Shown here piece by piece: positions 1 to 11,665 of a stretch of DNA of 64,000 nt. Every line of letters starts with the position of its first letter. The first letter of the stretch is position 1. The stretch comes from Nipponacmea schrenckii (taxonomy: Eukaryota > Mollusca > Gastropoda > Lottiidae), in contig JAUJPP010000006.1 of the NCBI GenBank assembly GCA_030562195.1, forward strand, positions 2,852,001 through 2,916,000, in the 5' to 3' direction. The notes below the pieces were generated by a model. That model saw only the letters and a program-made list of their open reading frames with translations. It was not told the origin of the DNA and ran no database searches. The translations under genes were made by a program, and so were the position numbers.

Positions 1-890
1 TCTCGTGATCTATTAGCTGTACAAGCTTCAAATTTTTACTGTGAATATACATTTTGAATATGATTAGATTCCCCTCCAAAAAACCGAGATGGCACATCCT
101 GGTGAACTTCAAATTTACCATTTATATCGGTCAGCGAATTACGGCTGCAGTAAATAACGTTTTTCAAAAAAGTACCTTGCATACATATATCTCATTACTT
201 TGGCCAGTTTATCCCAAAAAATCAAATGTTTCTGCCTGTTTGTTGCAATTTTGCGACATTTGCAAAAAATCATTTTTTTTTTAGTTAGGGGGCTTATTTC
301 TAGTGACTTTGACCTTTGGTGACCTTGACCTTTACAAGGTCATTGGTCACTGACTTTAGCTATCAGTTGACAATTTGGCATTAGACTTCTGACGTCTATT
401 TCCGGTTTTATAGCTGCTCGAAAGCAGCAAAATTTGCAACGTTGTACTGCTCTAGAGCGTGACCTAATTAATTTAGAGGGTTATTATTTTCACATTCCGA
501 AGGCGCCTTTTGTCCTCTTTCCAGCGATGCACAACAAAAGTTTTTAAAAATTTAATTTTTGGACTTTTAAAATTAAAGTACATTTTGCTTTTTTGAAACG
601 TATTTGTGTATATCTCGTGATCTATTAGATGTACAAGCTTCAAATTTGTACCATGAATATATATTTTGTATGAGATTAGATTTACGCAAAAGAAAATTAG
701 ATGGGCGTGGCACATACGGGTAAACTTCCAATTTACCAGTTATATTGGTCAGCGCTTTACATCTGTAGGAAATAACGTTTTTCAAAAAAGTACTTTGCAC
801 ACAGATACCTCGTTGTTTTGGCCAGTTTATCCTAGAAAATCAGATGTTTCGGCATGTTTGTTACAATTTTGCAACATTAGCAAAGTCCCA
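1..890. repeat. Direct duplication of ~610-bp unit
   Basis: Positions 1-275 and 613-890 are clearly the same sequence: both run from 'ctcgtgatctattag' through 'gtacaagcttcaaat', 'ggtcagcg', 'aataacgtttttcaaaaaa' and 'ttttgcgacatt/ttttgcaacatt'. The part between them (276-612) contains clustered 'tgacctttg/tgaccttgacc' motifs. The short reading frames here follow the repeat and show no conserved coding pattern, so I treat the block as non-coding repeat. Family unknown. Confidence 0.7.
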
Positions 891-912
891 CTCTGTGCCA
901 CGTGTGGCTCTA

Positions 913-946
<34 letters not shown>
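913..946. repeat. Short (ATT)n microsatellite
   Basis: About eleven uninterrupted TTA/ATT units. They create an artificial poly-tyrosine reading frame. This is the shortest of the ATT tracts in the window. Confidence 0.9.
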
Positions 947-947
<1 letters not shown>

Positions 948-1856
948 GTATTTCGACTTTGGCGAAAACGTATTGTAATCGTTCGGATTATTTTATTATT
1001 TTTTTTTTTTTTGTAATTCTTGGATGAGTTTGCAGACAAACTGATAAAAGGTGCAGAAATTCTAAATCTACAGTTGATCTTAGAATGATTTCTATTATCA
1101 AATAAAACAAAACCGGAAGTTTTATCTCTGACAGGAAGTGAGAACCGGAAGTTCAGGTTTTTTTGCTTTAGCAAGTTTATTTTCAGTTCGATTTTGACCG
1201 GATTTTCAGATTTGAAAACTTCAATGTATTTGTCAACTAACAATTATAGGTTTTATGCAATTAGGTTAAATATTTTACCCACGATTTGCAATTCAATATT
1301 CAAGGGTCATCGGCAAAAATTTCAGACCGTGATTTCTCCTTTAATATAAATGGTAAAATTTTGAAACTTTACCAGTTGATAGGCGATATGTTTATAATTT
1401 TTGAAAAAATGTGAAAAAAAAATTCCACAATGGAACATTATCTACCTTTTCTTGGAGACCGATTTTCAAATTTCGTATTTTCTTTCGAATTATTTAAATT
1501 TCGATTTTTTCAAAATTAGGTCACTTTAACGGGTACGGAAGGTGTGACCCACTTAATCTATGACCTTGAAAATTAGGTCAAATAATATTCAATATATTGT
1601 CTACGAGTAGATATTTTTTAATTTGGCTTACTTAAAAAATTCATAGAGATAAGTGTACTTAAATACAGCAAAAATTGATAATTTTCATATTTTCGCCATC
1701 ATTAACCGTTACGGAAGGTGTGACCTAATTATTTTATGACTTTGAAAACTAGGTCAAATGATATTCAATATATTGTCTAGATGTAGGTAATTGCAACTTT
1801 AGCCTATATAATATTTTAAGGCTCTCGAAATACGTTCATAATTGTAAGCAATTCTA
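947..1856. other. AT-rich non-coding stretch with a ~180-bp direct duplication
   Basis: No gene is supported. Two related segments (about 1523-1610 and 1704-1787) share 'acggaaggtgtgacc', 'aggtcaaat' and 'attcaatatattgtcta'. Around 1110-1160 there are 'aaccggaag' motifs that recur in the poly(A)-ended repeats at 8.6, 9.2 and 9.97 kb, so this may be another decayed copy of that repeat family. Confidence 0.6.
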
Positions 1857-2463
<607 letters not shown>

Positions 2464-3210
2464 AACAATATTGATATAACGCAAATCTAATTAAAATTAC
2501 TCTAAGATCTTCAGAATCTGAAACATAGTTGCAAATAGTATAGATATAAATAACCATTAATTTTCGTTTGATATCCGTAAACCATATCCTTTTATGACCT
2601 AATACTGTTTGACTCTGAAGTACAGTTTTCCGCCAGCACGGTACTAGGTACCCCAGGACATTTACGGTGTCATTTAGTCAATTAGCAGATTGTCAATCAA
2701 ATAATTCCATTCGAGAACAATATTCCTGATACTCCAGAAACTGTAAAACTCATGCTGTCATATACATATCGGATCTCCTTCCAACAGTCCCAGCGTCTGG
2801 ACCGAGTGAGATAGTGTGTTTGTGAGGGGTGAAAATATTTGGGCTTTTGGGAAGGGATGATTTAGGAATGTGCTTATGCCTTGGAGTATAGAAAAAATAA
2901 ATAGTTAAACCTTAGTACAATCTAAACACATATTGTTATAAATTTACAATTGTTATACGTCACCTAGATAATGTTTTTAATTTAAAACAAAAAAATGAAT
3001 TATGTCGTATGTGAGCTACCGTATCAAGATAAGGTTTGGTGCATAGAAATGGGCGTTACATGTCAATCGATAGATAAATAAAACTAAATGTTCCAAAACC
3101 ACCACCATCTTCAAAAACTGAATTCTACAAAAGTTGGTCACACCCCTAGAAATAAACTTGGAGTCTCAGAGAAAGGTTATTATGAAAGTTAACACGCCTC
3201 TACAGAATTG
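2464..3210. repeat. 3' flank of sulfotransferase copy 1, with an inverted-homology element
   Basis: This is the downstream region of the minus-strand sulfotransferase and is nearly identical to 36143-36913. From about 2780 to 2990 it matches, as reverse complement, the 3' flank of the small gene at about 16930-17130. Shared pieces include 'taacaatatgtgtttagatt' and 'cacattcctaaatcatccc'. Related copies sit near 21.0-21.2 kb and 36.5-36.7 kb (this orientation) and near 31.7-31.9 kb and 33.66-33.86 kb (opposite). No coding potential seen. Confidence 0.75.
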
Positions 3211-4372
3211 TTAAGTTACGTTTAGTTTATTATGTGCGACGTAATATTTTTTAATCTCAACCATAATCGGTATTTCTGCCTTCATCATGAATTCACACAT
3301 AGCACGATCTATAGTTATATCTCCACTCCATTCCGTTGCTTTTAATATCGTCTTCTTTTCCTGTGGTTCTTTTTGGGTACAAAAATCGCTCATGGTTTTT
3401 CGTAGATTACGAAATGTTCTCACTTCATGAAAAAAATCATTTCCTTGGTGAATAACTTTTTGCCAGAAAACTTTATAAAAATGATTATATAGTACATAGT
3501 CTGCTTGGCTCCACTGACGAAACCTTTCACGATCCATTGTAGTTACATTGAACTTATTTCTATATTTTGAATATACGTTACTTGGCAAATACAAAACATC
3601 CTCCAAATTCCAGTTTAGAGTTCTTTTCAACAAAACCATAGATTCGTCGTAATACTCGGCAATTAAAACCAAATTAAAATCGTTGGAAATATTTTTCACA
3701 AATTCATCTATGAGGGTTATGTTTGACAAAGCCTCTCTTTTAATACCCAGATCGATGCTCATTCTACTATGTGTAAATGAATCAGTAAATCTTTGAGGAT
3801 CATATTTCTGAGGATTTTCCAGATATGTGGAGATAGGCGAACTTCCACTAATGCTCGTTAAATATCTATGTTGATAGATATCTCTATAGTACAAAAAACT
3901 AGAAGTAAACTGATCAAATGGTTCACGTAAAATGGCCACATATTTAGTATCAGAGGGGAAATATTTAGAAATGACCTGTCGATCATAGATCACGTGATTA
4001 CACAATATATCATATGTACCATTTTTAGAAGGAAGAATATTTTTGCTAGTTATGGATCCGTCTTCACTGATACGATTATAATCTGTTGGTAGCATAATGT
4101 TGAGATTCCGCTTCAAAGCAAACCTTAACATGACATTCATGGTGGTCGTACTCGCTGCTTTATGTACTTTGATAAAAACAATGTGTTGACACTCCGTATT
4201 ACACAATGGTTGGGGTTTTCCGGTAGACGCCTCCTTGTGGTCGACGCAGGAGTTGCACTCAGGACATCCTTGATTGGAAGTGTTTTCGGCCTTGTAAAGT
4301 AAGGTATAGTTCATCGTCTTGAACATGGCCAAGGACAATAATCCCAATAACGCTAGTATTTTCCAGTATTTT
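3211..4372 (-). CDS. Galactose-3-O-sulfotransferase-like protein, copy 1 (last exon, 5' partial)
   Basis: This resembles the Gal3ST family (galactosylceramide and galactose 3-O-sulfotransferases), Golgi type II membrane enzymes that move sulfate from PAPS to the 3-hydroxyl of galactose. Visible motifs are a hydrophobic anchor ILALLGLLSLAMF at the start, a 5'-phosphosulfate loop FIKVHKAASTTTMNVMLRFA, a 3'-phosphate motif VAILREPFDQFTSSFLYYR, and the family C-terminal block RFRQWSQADYVLYNHFYKVFW. Several N-glycosylation sequons fit a lumenal domain. The frame is open back to an acceptor ending TGTATTTCAG, which sets the exon start at 4372. Beyond it the frame meets a stop with no ATG, so an upstream exon must supply the start; I could not find it. 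Compared with copy 3, this copy lacks about six residues after the anchor (18-nt in-frame deletion) but keeps a cysteine-rich insert CPECNSCVDH. Family sure; acceptor substrate unknown. Confidence 0.88.
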
Positions 4373-6104
4373 CTGAAATACAGTAATAATATACAGCACG
4401 ATCAATATTTGGAGATTTTCAACTAAATCTATCGAGCCATTTTATGAGCAAACACTATAGAACATTAGTGTATATTTTACAACGTTACCAAAAAAATGAA
4501 AATTATGCTTACTGCCCATTTTAAACAGATTTTTTGTGAATATATTTCGACAATATTTTTCAAACGAGTATCTTTAAAGGTATAATACGTCTTGAAATAC
4601 ACTCGTCCTGTGGTTAATATTTGTGTTTAATATTGACTATTGGTTAAACATGTATGTATCCCACACTTTATCAATTTTCAAAAATCGACAATAAAACTAT
4701 TAAAATGAGCAAGCGATTAATCTGTTCTGTTTGAGAGAAGGCGTGACTTGGTAATCAACTCTACAACAGGAACAAAATCAACATTCCATCCATTTACCAA
4801 CGGGCTATGACAAATATTCTCCGGAATACGAGCAAATATTCTCAGTGATTACAATTCAAATTGTGTCAGTGTTGGAGTGTTCATTCTTATTCATACGAAT
4901 TGCCTTTTCTGTCTTTTCCGTGAATTTACATATTGTACATTCTCTGACAATGTCAAGAGTAGAGGTCAAGGACGCGGGAAAATCCTATGTTCGAGTTACT
5001 TCCCTTTATAATTACAACAGATTTCCTAGTCTCTCAGTTTGAAAATAGCTAATGGAAATATTAAGCGTTTTATCATTAACTTCTCGATTTTGTAGATTTA
5101 TCAGATTTTGGAGGAATTTTAATGAAAGACCTATTATACCTTTATAAAATTTAAAATGAAAATATAAATGTACAAATATACTTTAGTAATCTTGGCGATA
5201 AATATAACTGAGACAGCCAGACTTTTCCCATGACAACATTTAACTCATAGACCTGAAAATAAGACAAAAATGGATAATTAAAGTTCCACTCGGCGCTCCT
5301 CGGCTGTTTCCGTTAAGTTGAAAATATAGAAAACTGACGTAACTTTAAGGTAGATCGTTTAGGACGAACCTAGTTGACAAATGTCTAATAACCAAACCTT
5401 AAGAGGCTGAAATATTTGCAAGTTTGAATAGCCAAACATCAAATCTTTCCATAACACTGGTAAAGCTTAATCTCACATGAAAAGAGCGTGAAGCATTTAA
5501 TTTAGTTACTTAAGAAAGACGATAGCATAGTTATTTTATTAGTTATTAAAAATAGCGATGGCAATCGTAATACGCCCACATTTATAATAGCAGCCAACGG
5601 CTACAATTAGTAATCCCTGATTCCTTCAAAATAAAAATTATACAAGATTTTTTGTGTATCACCATTTGGCTCTCATACTAGTATAGATATACTTTACGAT
5701 ATAGTTAGGCGTCGATATTTATGTTAAAATATGTACAAAGAACTGGTTAATTGTATTCAAGCGTATGTTAAATGTACTACTAGGAGATATATTTTTTCTG
5801 TTGCTGATCATTTTAGTTCCAAGGTCAAACTGTTTGCTCTGCCTAATAAGTCGACAGAGACGAGGGACATTAAAAATCTATAAAAATATATGAAATTTCG
5901 AATCAAGCGCAAAGCATAGCCTATACAAACTATTCACAATTGGTTCGAAATCTATCAGAACATTCGATTTCCAATCAGATAAATTATGTTTGGTCTTTAT
6001 GACGTCACTATAGTAACGGTTTTTAATATTATGAAAAGCAGTTTGTCAATGGTGACGTCATCGCCTAGGTTTGGTGAAATTACAGTTACCATAAAGTAAA
6101 GAAA
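4373..6104. other. 5' flank of sulfotransferase copy 1, non-coding as far as visible
   Basis: Nearly identical to 38028-39760, apart from small indels (for example about 35 bp present only in the other copy near 39.21 kb). The upstream exon(s) and promoter of the sulfotransferase should lie here, but I see no ORF long enough to name one. A short open frame (4845-5042) is conserved in the duplicate, but with so little divergence that is not evidence of coding. Two TGACGTCA-type sites occur near 6000-6060. The segment 5650-5870 also resembles 24580-24760 in the older middle block. Confidence 0.6.
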
Positions 6105-7790
6105 GAAAGAAACAACTATATTTTACAAGGATAACAACTTTTGGCATTTATCTTGCCCGGATTATACAGCTGGGTGGTTGGAATTATGAGTGATGATGAC
6201 TTATTCAAGGTCATCGAATTTTCACACACCGATCGAGATTAGAACCCACGCCCGACATTTTCAACGTATCCAAGCAAATGACATCATGACGAACCAACGC
6301 TCTAACCGCTGTGCTATAGAACCAACGCTCTAACCGCTGTGCTATAGAACCAACGCTCTAACCGCTGTGCTATAGAACCAACGCTCTAACCACTGAGCTA
6401 TAGAACCAACGCTCTAACCGCAGTGCTATAGAACCGACCCTCTAACCGCTGTGCTATAGAACCAACGCGCTAACCGCTGTGTTATAGAACCAACGCTCTA
6501 ACCGCCGTGCTATAGAACCAATGCGCTAACCGCTGTGCTATAGAACCAACCCTCTAACCGCTGTGCTATAGAACCAACCCTCTAACCGCTGTGCTATAGA
6601 ACCAACCCTCTAACCGCTGTGCTATAGAACCAACGCTCTAACCGCTGAGCTATAGACCCCACCCTCTAACCGGATAACACTTGGCATTTATCTTGCCCGG
6701 ATTATACAGCTGGGTGGTTGGAATTATGAGTGATGATGACTTATTCAAGGTCATCGAATTTTCACACACCCATCGAGATTAGAACCCACGCCCGACATTT
6801 TCAACGTATCCAAGCAAATGACATCATGACGAACCAACGCTCTAACCGCTGTGCTATAGAACCAACGCGCTAACCGCTGTGCTATAGAACCAACGCGCTA
6901 ACCGCTGTGCTCTAGAACCAACCCTCTAACCGCTGTGCTATAGAACCAACCCTCTAACCGCTGTGCTATAGAACCAACCCTCTAACCACTGTGCTAAAGA
7001 ACCAACGCTCTAACCGCTGTGCTATAGAACCAACGCTCTAGCCGCTTTGCTATAGAACCAGCGCTCTAACCACTGTGCTATAGAACCAACCCTCTAACCG
7101 CTGTGCTATAGAACCAACGCTCTAACCGCTGTGCTATAGAACCAACCCTCTAATCGCTGTGCTATAGAACCAACCCTCTAACCGCTGTGCTATAGAACCA
7201 ACGCTCTAACCGCTGAGCTATAGACCCCACCCTCTAACCGGATAACTCTTGGCATTTATCTTGCCCGGATTATACAGCTGGGTGGTTGGAATTATGAGTG
7301 ATGATGACTTATTCAAGGTCATCGAATTTTCACACACCGATCGAGATTAGAACCCACGCCCGACATTTTCAACGTATCCATGCAAATGACATCATGACGA
7401 ACCAACGCTCTAACCGCTGTGCTATAGAACCAACGCGCTAACCGCTGTGCTATAGAACCAACGCTCTAACCGCTTTGCTATAGAACCAATGCGCTAACCG
7501 CTGTGCTATAGAACCAACCCTCTAACCGCTATGCTATAGAACCAACCCTCTAACCAATGTGCTATAGAACCAACCCTCTAACCACTGTGCTAAAGAACCA
7601 ACGCTCTAACCGCTGTGCTATAGAACCAACGCTCTAACCGCTTTGCTATAGAACCAACGCTCTAACCGCTGTGCTATAGAACCAACCCTCTAACCGCTGT
7701 GCTATAGAACCAACGCTCTAACCGCTGTGCTTTAGAACCAACCCTCTAACCGCTGTGCTATAGAACCGACGCTCTAACCACTAAGCTCTA
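6105..7790 (-). repeat. Higher-order array built from a tRNA-derived SINE with amplified 28-bp A-box units
   Basis: On the minus strand each 28-bp unit reads TAGCACAGCGGTTAGAGCG plus spacer, matching a tRNA D-arm/pol III A box (TRGCNNAGYGG). The SINE body (about 6128-6290, 6670-6838, 7241-7398) carries the matching B-box-like GGGTTCTAATCTC in 'gagattagaaccc'. Three blocks of body plus about 12-15 A-box units follow each other with a period near 570 bp. Single-unit copies of the same SINE occur at 51.6 and 61.5 kb, so the array arose by expanding part of one SINE. Inferred, not proven: whether any unit is transcribed. Confidence 0.85.
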
Positions 7791-8027
7791 ATCATTAAAT
7801 AACGGATATTTAACAGTGAGATAAGTTACTTTAAACAAGATTGAGCTCCGTTATTTAATGTTCTGAAACACATGCTATCTTTTACGAGAAAGATTTTAAA
7901 AAGAGTGCAAAAACGACATATTAACTGTCAAGATGATATGGTGAAAAAAACGGTACAGAAATAAGATAAAAGATAAACCTATTTCGCTTATCGTCCCTGT
8001 TACAAATAACCACAACGGCAACAAAAC
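7791..8027. repeat. Single arm of the palindrome seen intact at 41.0-41.2 kb
   Basis: Contains 'acaagattgagctccgttat' through 'tgtcaagatgatatgg', the right arm of the 40987-41236 palindrome. The spacer ('tttaacagtgagataagtta') is present in the orientation opposite to that in the 41-kb copy, as expected if the centre flipped. Confidence 0.7.
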
Positions 8028-9480
8028 AAGACTAGAACTGTGAACAGCTCCGAGCGTGGCAACTGTGCGTTATCCCATGGATTTCGAACATTTTGAAACT
8101 TCTAACCTGCTAGCTTTCAATTCCGGTACTTTTCAGCCTACAATTGTAAGCGTAAACTTTCCGCTATATAGGCAATTTTTTCTACTATAAGTTTCTACTA
8201 TCAGTTCCTTATTAGATTTTTGTACATGTCTAAGATTTCGGTAGGATATTTACATAAATTCCAAACTAAAATTTAAGTAGGTAGTAAGATGTCAATTTGT
8301 CATGAAATTTAAACTCTCTATATTCAAATTTAAACATTATTTTGTAACTTTGGTTGTAATTAACATAGAGAGAAAATTCAAGCTATGTAATAATTTGCTA
8401 ATTCACAGCTTTATAAAGAGATATTTTTTGAATTTGTATGCAAAAATTTTACAAAAAAATAAATAAATTTTATTAGCAATTGGAATTTTTTTCTTCTCGA
8501 GGGATGCAAATTATTTTGTATAGCTAATGTACTGTTTTTGCTTACATTCTTGAATTACACGGGATATAGGGTCGCCTGAAATGAGATAAAAAAAAAACGG
8601 AAGTCCCCACGCCCAAACCGGAAGTGATCAAAAAATTTTGATGATATATTTTTAATTGTGTTGCGTATCTATCTATATCCTGTAAATTTCAGTTCGATCC
8701 GAACATAAGAGCCCGAAAGTGTAACATAACCATCCAAAATTGCAAAATAGTCAGATTTCGGTGGGCTCTAAAACAGGAAGTTAATATTTGTCATGCAATA
8801 TCAGCACATCTATAGATAGCTGAGGTCAATGACATTCTACATCTCAAATGTCAAGGTCATTTAAGGTCAAGGTCACGAGATATAGAGTTTTAAATTTTCG
8901 AAAAATTCGAACGGGCATAAAAAAAATTCAAATTCGAAAATCAAAATTCTGTTCCCAACATTTTTTAGATAAAGTATCAAGGTTTCGATAAACACCAAAA
9001 TCATAAAAATCGGTTAATAATTGGCGGACTTATTAAATTTTTAAGAAAATTTGCCATTTTTGAAAACTGCGCATGCGCAACATTCAATTTAATTTTTCTT
9101 CATCTCAGGGGATTAAAATCATTTAGTATAGCTAAAATATACTGATTTTGTTTAGAATCTTGAATTACATCGGAAGCAGGGTCGCCCGACATGAGACGAA
9201 AAAACCGGAAGTCCCCACGCCCAAACCGGAAGTGATCAAAAAGTTTTGATGAAGTAGTTTTAATTGCGCTGCATATCTATCTATATCCTGTAAATTTCAG
9301 ACCGATGCGACTATTAGGGCCCGAGCTAGCTTGAAATCTTATTTGCATATTATGCAATTAGCCACTTTCGGTTTAGCGAAAATTTCATGTTAGATATTCA
9401 TTTTTGATTCCAGCCCATATAAAAACCATTGGTGAAAACAGAAATAGTCTATCTTTCTCCGTTTGGGCTAGCGAGCTTCC

Positions 9481-9513
<33 letters not shown>
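8028..9513 (+). repeat. Poly(A)-ended repeat, copy 1 (~1.49 kb)
   Basis: Starts 'actagaactgtgaacagc', ends 'gagcttccc' followed by about 34 A. An internal ~610-bp unit is duplicated (about 8490-8650 and 9100-9260 share 'aagtccccacgcccaaacc' and 'aaccggaagtgatcaaaaa'). The poly(A) end suggests a retroposed non-autonomous element, but I see no coding sequence and no pol III boxes. Motifs of the nuclear-receptor half-site type (tcaaggtca) occur near 8860-8880. Confidence 0.7.
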
Positions 9514-9516
<3 letters not shown>

Positions 9517-10238
9517 AGAACTGTGAACAGCTCCGAGCGTGGCAACTATGCGTTATCCCATGGATTTCGAACATTTTGAAACTTCTAACCTGCTAGCTTT
9601 CAATTCCGGTACTTTTCAGCCTCCAATTGTGGAACAAGCGTAACAATATTGTTAGATCTATAGACAGCTGATGTCAAGGCCATTCTATATGGAAAATTTC
9701 AAGGTCATTGAAGGTGAAGGTCACAAGATTTAGAATTTCAAATTTTTAAAAAATTCAAACGGGCATAAATAATAAATGACGGACTAATTAAATTTTAAAG
9801 AAAATTTGCCATTCTCGGAAAAATGGCGCATGCGCAACTAGCAATTGGAATTTTTTTCTTCTCGGGGGATACAAATTATTTTGTATAGCTAATATATATA
9901 CTGTTTTTGCTTACATTCTTGAATTACACGGGATGTAGGGTCGCCTGAAATGAGATAAAAAACCGGAAGTCCCCACGCCCAAACCGGAAGTGATCAAAAA
10001 ATTTTGATGATGTAGTTTTAATTGCGCTGCCTATCTATCTATATCCTGTAAATTTCAGACCGATCCGACTATTAGGGCCCGAGCTAGCTTGAAATCTTAT
10101 TTGCATATTATGCAATTAGCCACTTTCGGGTTAGCGAAAATATTATGTTAGATATTCATTTTTGATTCCAGCCCATATAAAAACCATTGGTGAAAACAAA
10201 AATAGTCTATCTTTTTCCGTTTGGGCTAGCGAGCTTCC

Positions 10239-10280
<42 letters not shown>

Positions 10281-10323
10281 ATCCGAACGAAAACAAAGCG
10301 TGACAAATTTTATTTGCTACGCA
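9514..10323 (+). repeat. Poly(A)-ended repeat, copy 2 (internally shortened)
   Basis: Same start and same poly(A) end as the preceding copy, joined head-to-tail directly on its A-run; about 700 bp of the middle are missing. The A-run (about 38) ends near 10278, and about 45 bp of unshared sequence follow. The duplicated locus at 41324/41325 has neither copy. Confidence 0.7.
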
Positions 10324-10965
10324 ATGAAATTAATATACACTAATATTTGTTAAAGGAAGAAAACGGAATCAGATATAGAACGGAGATTGAAGTGTATCGA
10401 ACAATCGAACGTGCTATTTTTAGAAATCCTCTTTCTCCCTTCCTTTTGGGTTTTTTGCATGTCTATTTTTGACTAATTTGTGGTCCAGATTTGGAATTTG
10501 TATCTGAAATTGCATTTTCTTTCAGAATTTCTGAGATAATGAGAAATTTATTTGGCGGACGGTTATTTCTAAAAATAGTGGTTTTGTGTGTATTGACAGT
10601 CAAGCGGATGTTGATAAAAGGTAGTGGTTTACTTTCATTTTGTTCATATGTTATGAAACGTGCCTTTGCCGAGATATTTTATAGTTCTTATTTCAGTGAA
10701 AAGACATCTTGAAAGTTTTTCTTTATTGGGAGAAATTATAAAGAAGTATAATTTGAAAGCTAACAGTTTTATCGAAAATATCAAGATGTTAAAGATTCTT
10801 TACAGACTTTGCTTTCTGGTAATGTATATATTTTTGTAGGTTGGCAAATTGTCTTGTTGTTTGGATTTGACATTCACAGGTTCATTATGCTACTGTCCTT
10901 GCACTTTTAAGTCAGTATTTTGCGTTGCATGTGACTGGTTTGTTGTAGGAATTATATAGAATTAA
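10324..10965 (+). repeat. 'R' flank sequence, copy 1
   Basis: A ~0.53-kb conserved sequence (from about 10428) that always sits immediately before the 40-bp satellite: also at 13430-13650 (truncated), 27725-29500 (with an insertion) and 41418-41970. Markers are 'tctttcagaatttctgagat', 'gtagtggtttactttcattt' and 'ttctttacagactttgcttt'. Short reading frames exist but are not kept across copies, so I treat it as non-coding. Function unknown. Confidence 0.65.
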
Positions 10966-11165
10966 TTGTATGCATTGTACACGTGAATTAGAACAGTTTA
11001 TATTCATTGAGGCATTGTACACCTGAATCAGAACAGTTTATATTCATTGAGGTATTGTACACCTGAATCAGAACAGTTTATATTCATTGAGGTATTGTAC
11101 ACCTGAATCAGAACAGTTTAAATTTATTGTGGTATTGTGTACCTGAATCAAAACAGTTTATATTC
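10966..11165 (+). repeat. 40-bp satellite, start of array, cut by assembly gap
   Basis: About five 40-bp units ('gtattgtacacctgaatcag' plus 'aacagtttatattcattgag') run directly into the N block, so the array probably continues in the gap. Confidence 0.95.
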
Positions 11166-11665
11166 NNNNNNNNNNNNNNNNNNNNNNNNNNNNNNNNNNN
11201 NNNNNNNNNNNNNNNNNNNNNNNNNNNNNNNNNNNNNNNNNNNNNNNNNNNNNNNNNNNNNNNNNNNNNNNNNNNNNNNNNNNNNNNNNNNNNNNNNNNN
11301 NNNNNNNNNNNNNNNNNNNNNNNNNNNNNNNNNNNNNNNNNNNNNNNNNNNNNNNNNNNNNNNNNNNNNNNNNNNNNNNNNNNNNNNNNNNNNNNNNNNN
11401 NNNNNNNNNNNNNNNNNNNNNNNNNNNNNNNNNNNNNNNNNNNNNNNNNNNNNNNNNNNNNNNNNNNNNNNNNNNNNNNNNNNNNNNNNNNNNNNNNNNN
11501 NNNNNNNNNNNNNNNNNNNNNNNNNNNNNNNNNNNNNNNNNNNNNNNNNNNNNNNNNNNNNNNNNNNNNNNNNNNNNNNNNNNNNNNNNNNNNNNNNNNN
11601 NNNNNNNNNNNNNNNNNNNNNNNNNNNNNNNNNNNNNNNNNNNNNNNNNNNNNNNNNNNNNNNNN
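11166..11665. other. Assembly gap (500 N)
   Basis: Exactly 500 undetermined bases, a conventional placeholder length. The satellite enters on the left, and the arm of a large palindrome begins at the first base on the right. The true size is unknown. Confidence 0.99.

Noticed and set aside
300..360. Nuclear-receptor enhancer from clustered tgacctt/aaggtca motifs
   Set aside because: The motifs lie in dispersed repeats (also near 8.87, 9.7 and 23.47 kb), so clustering reflects repeat copies, not evidence of regulation.
4845..5042. 65-codon frame conserved at 38470-38667
   Set aside because: Conservation only reflects the young segmental duplication; composition shows no coding signal.
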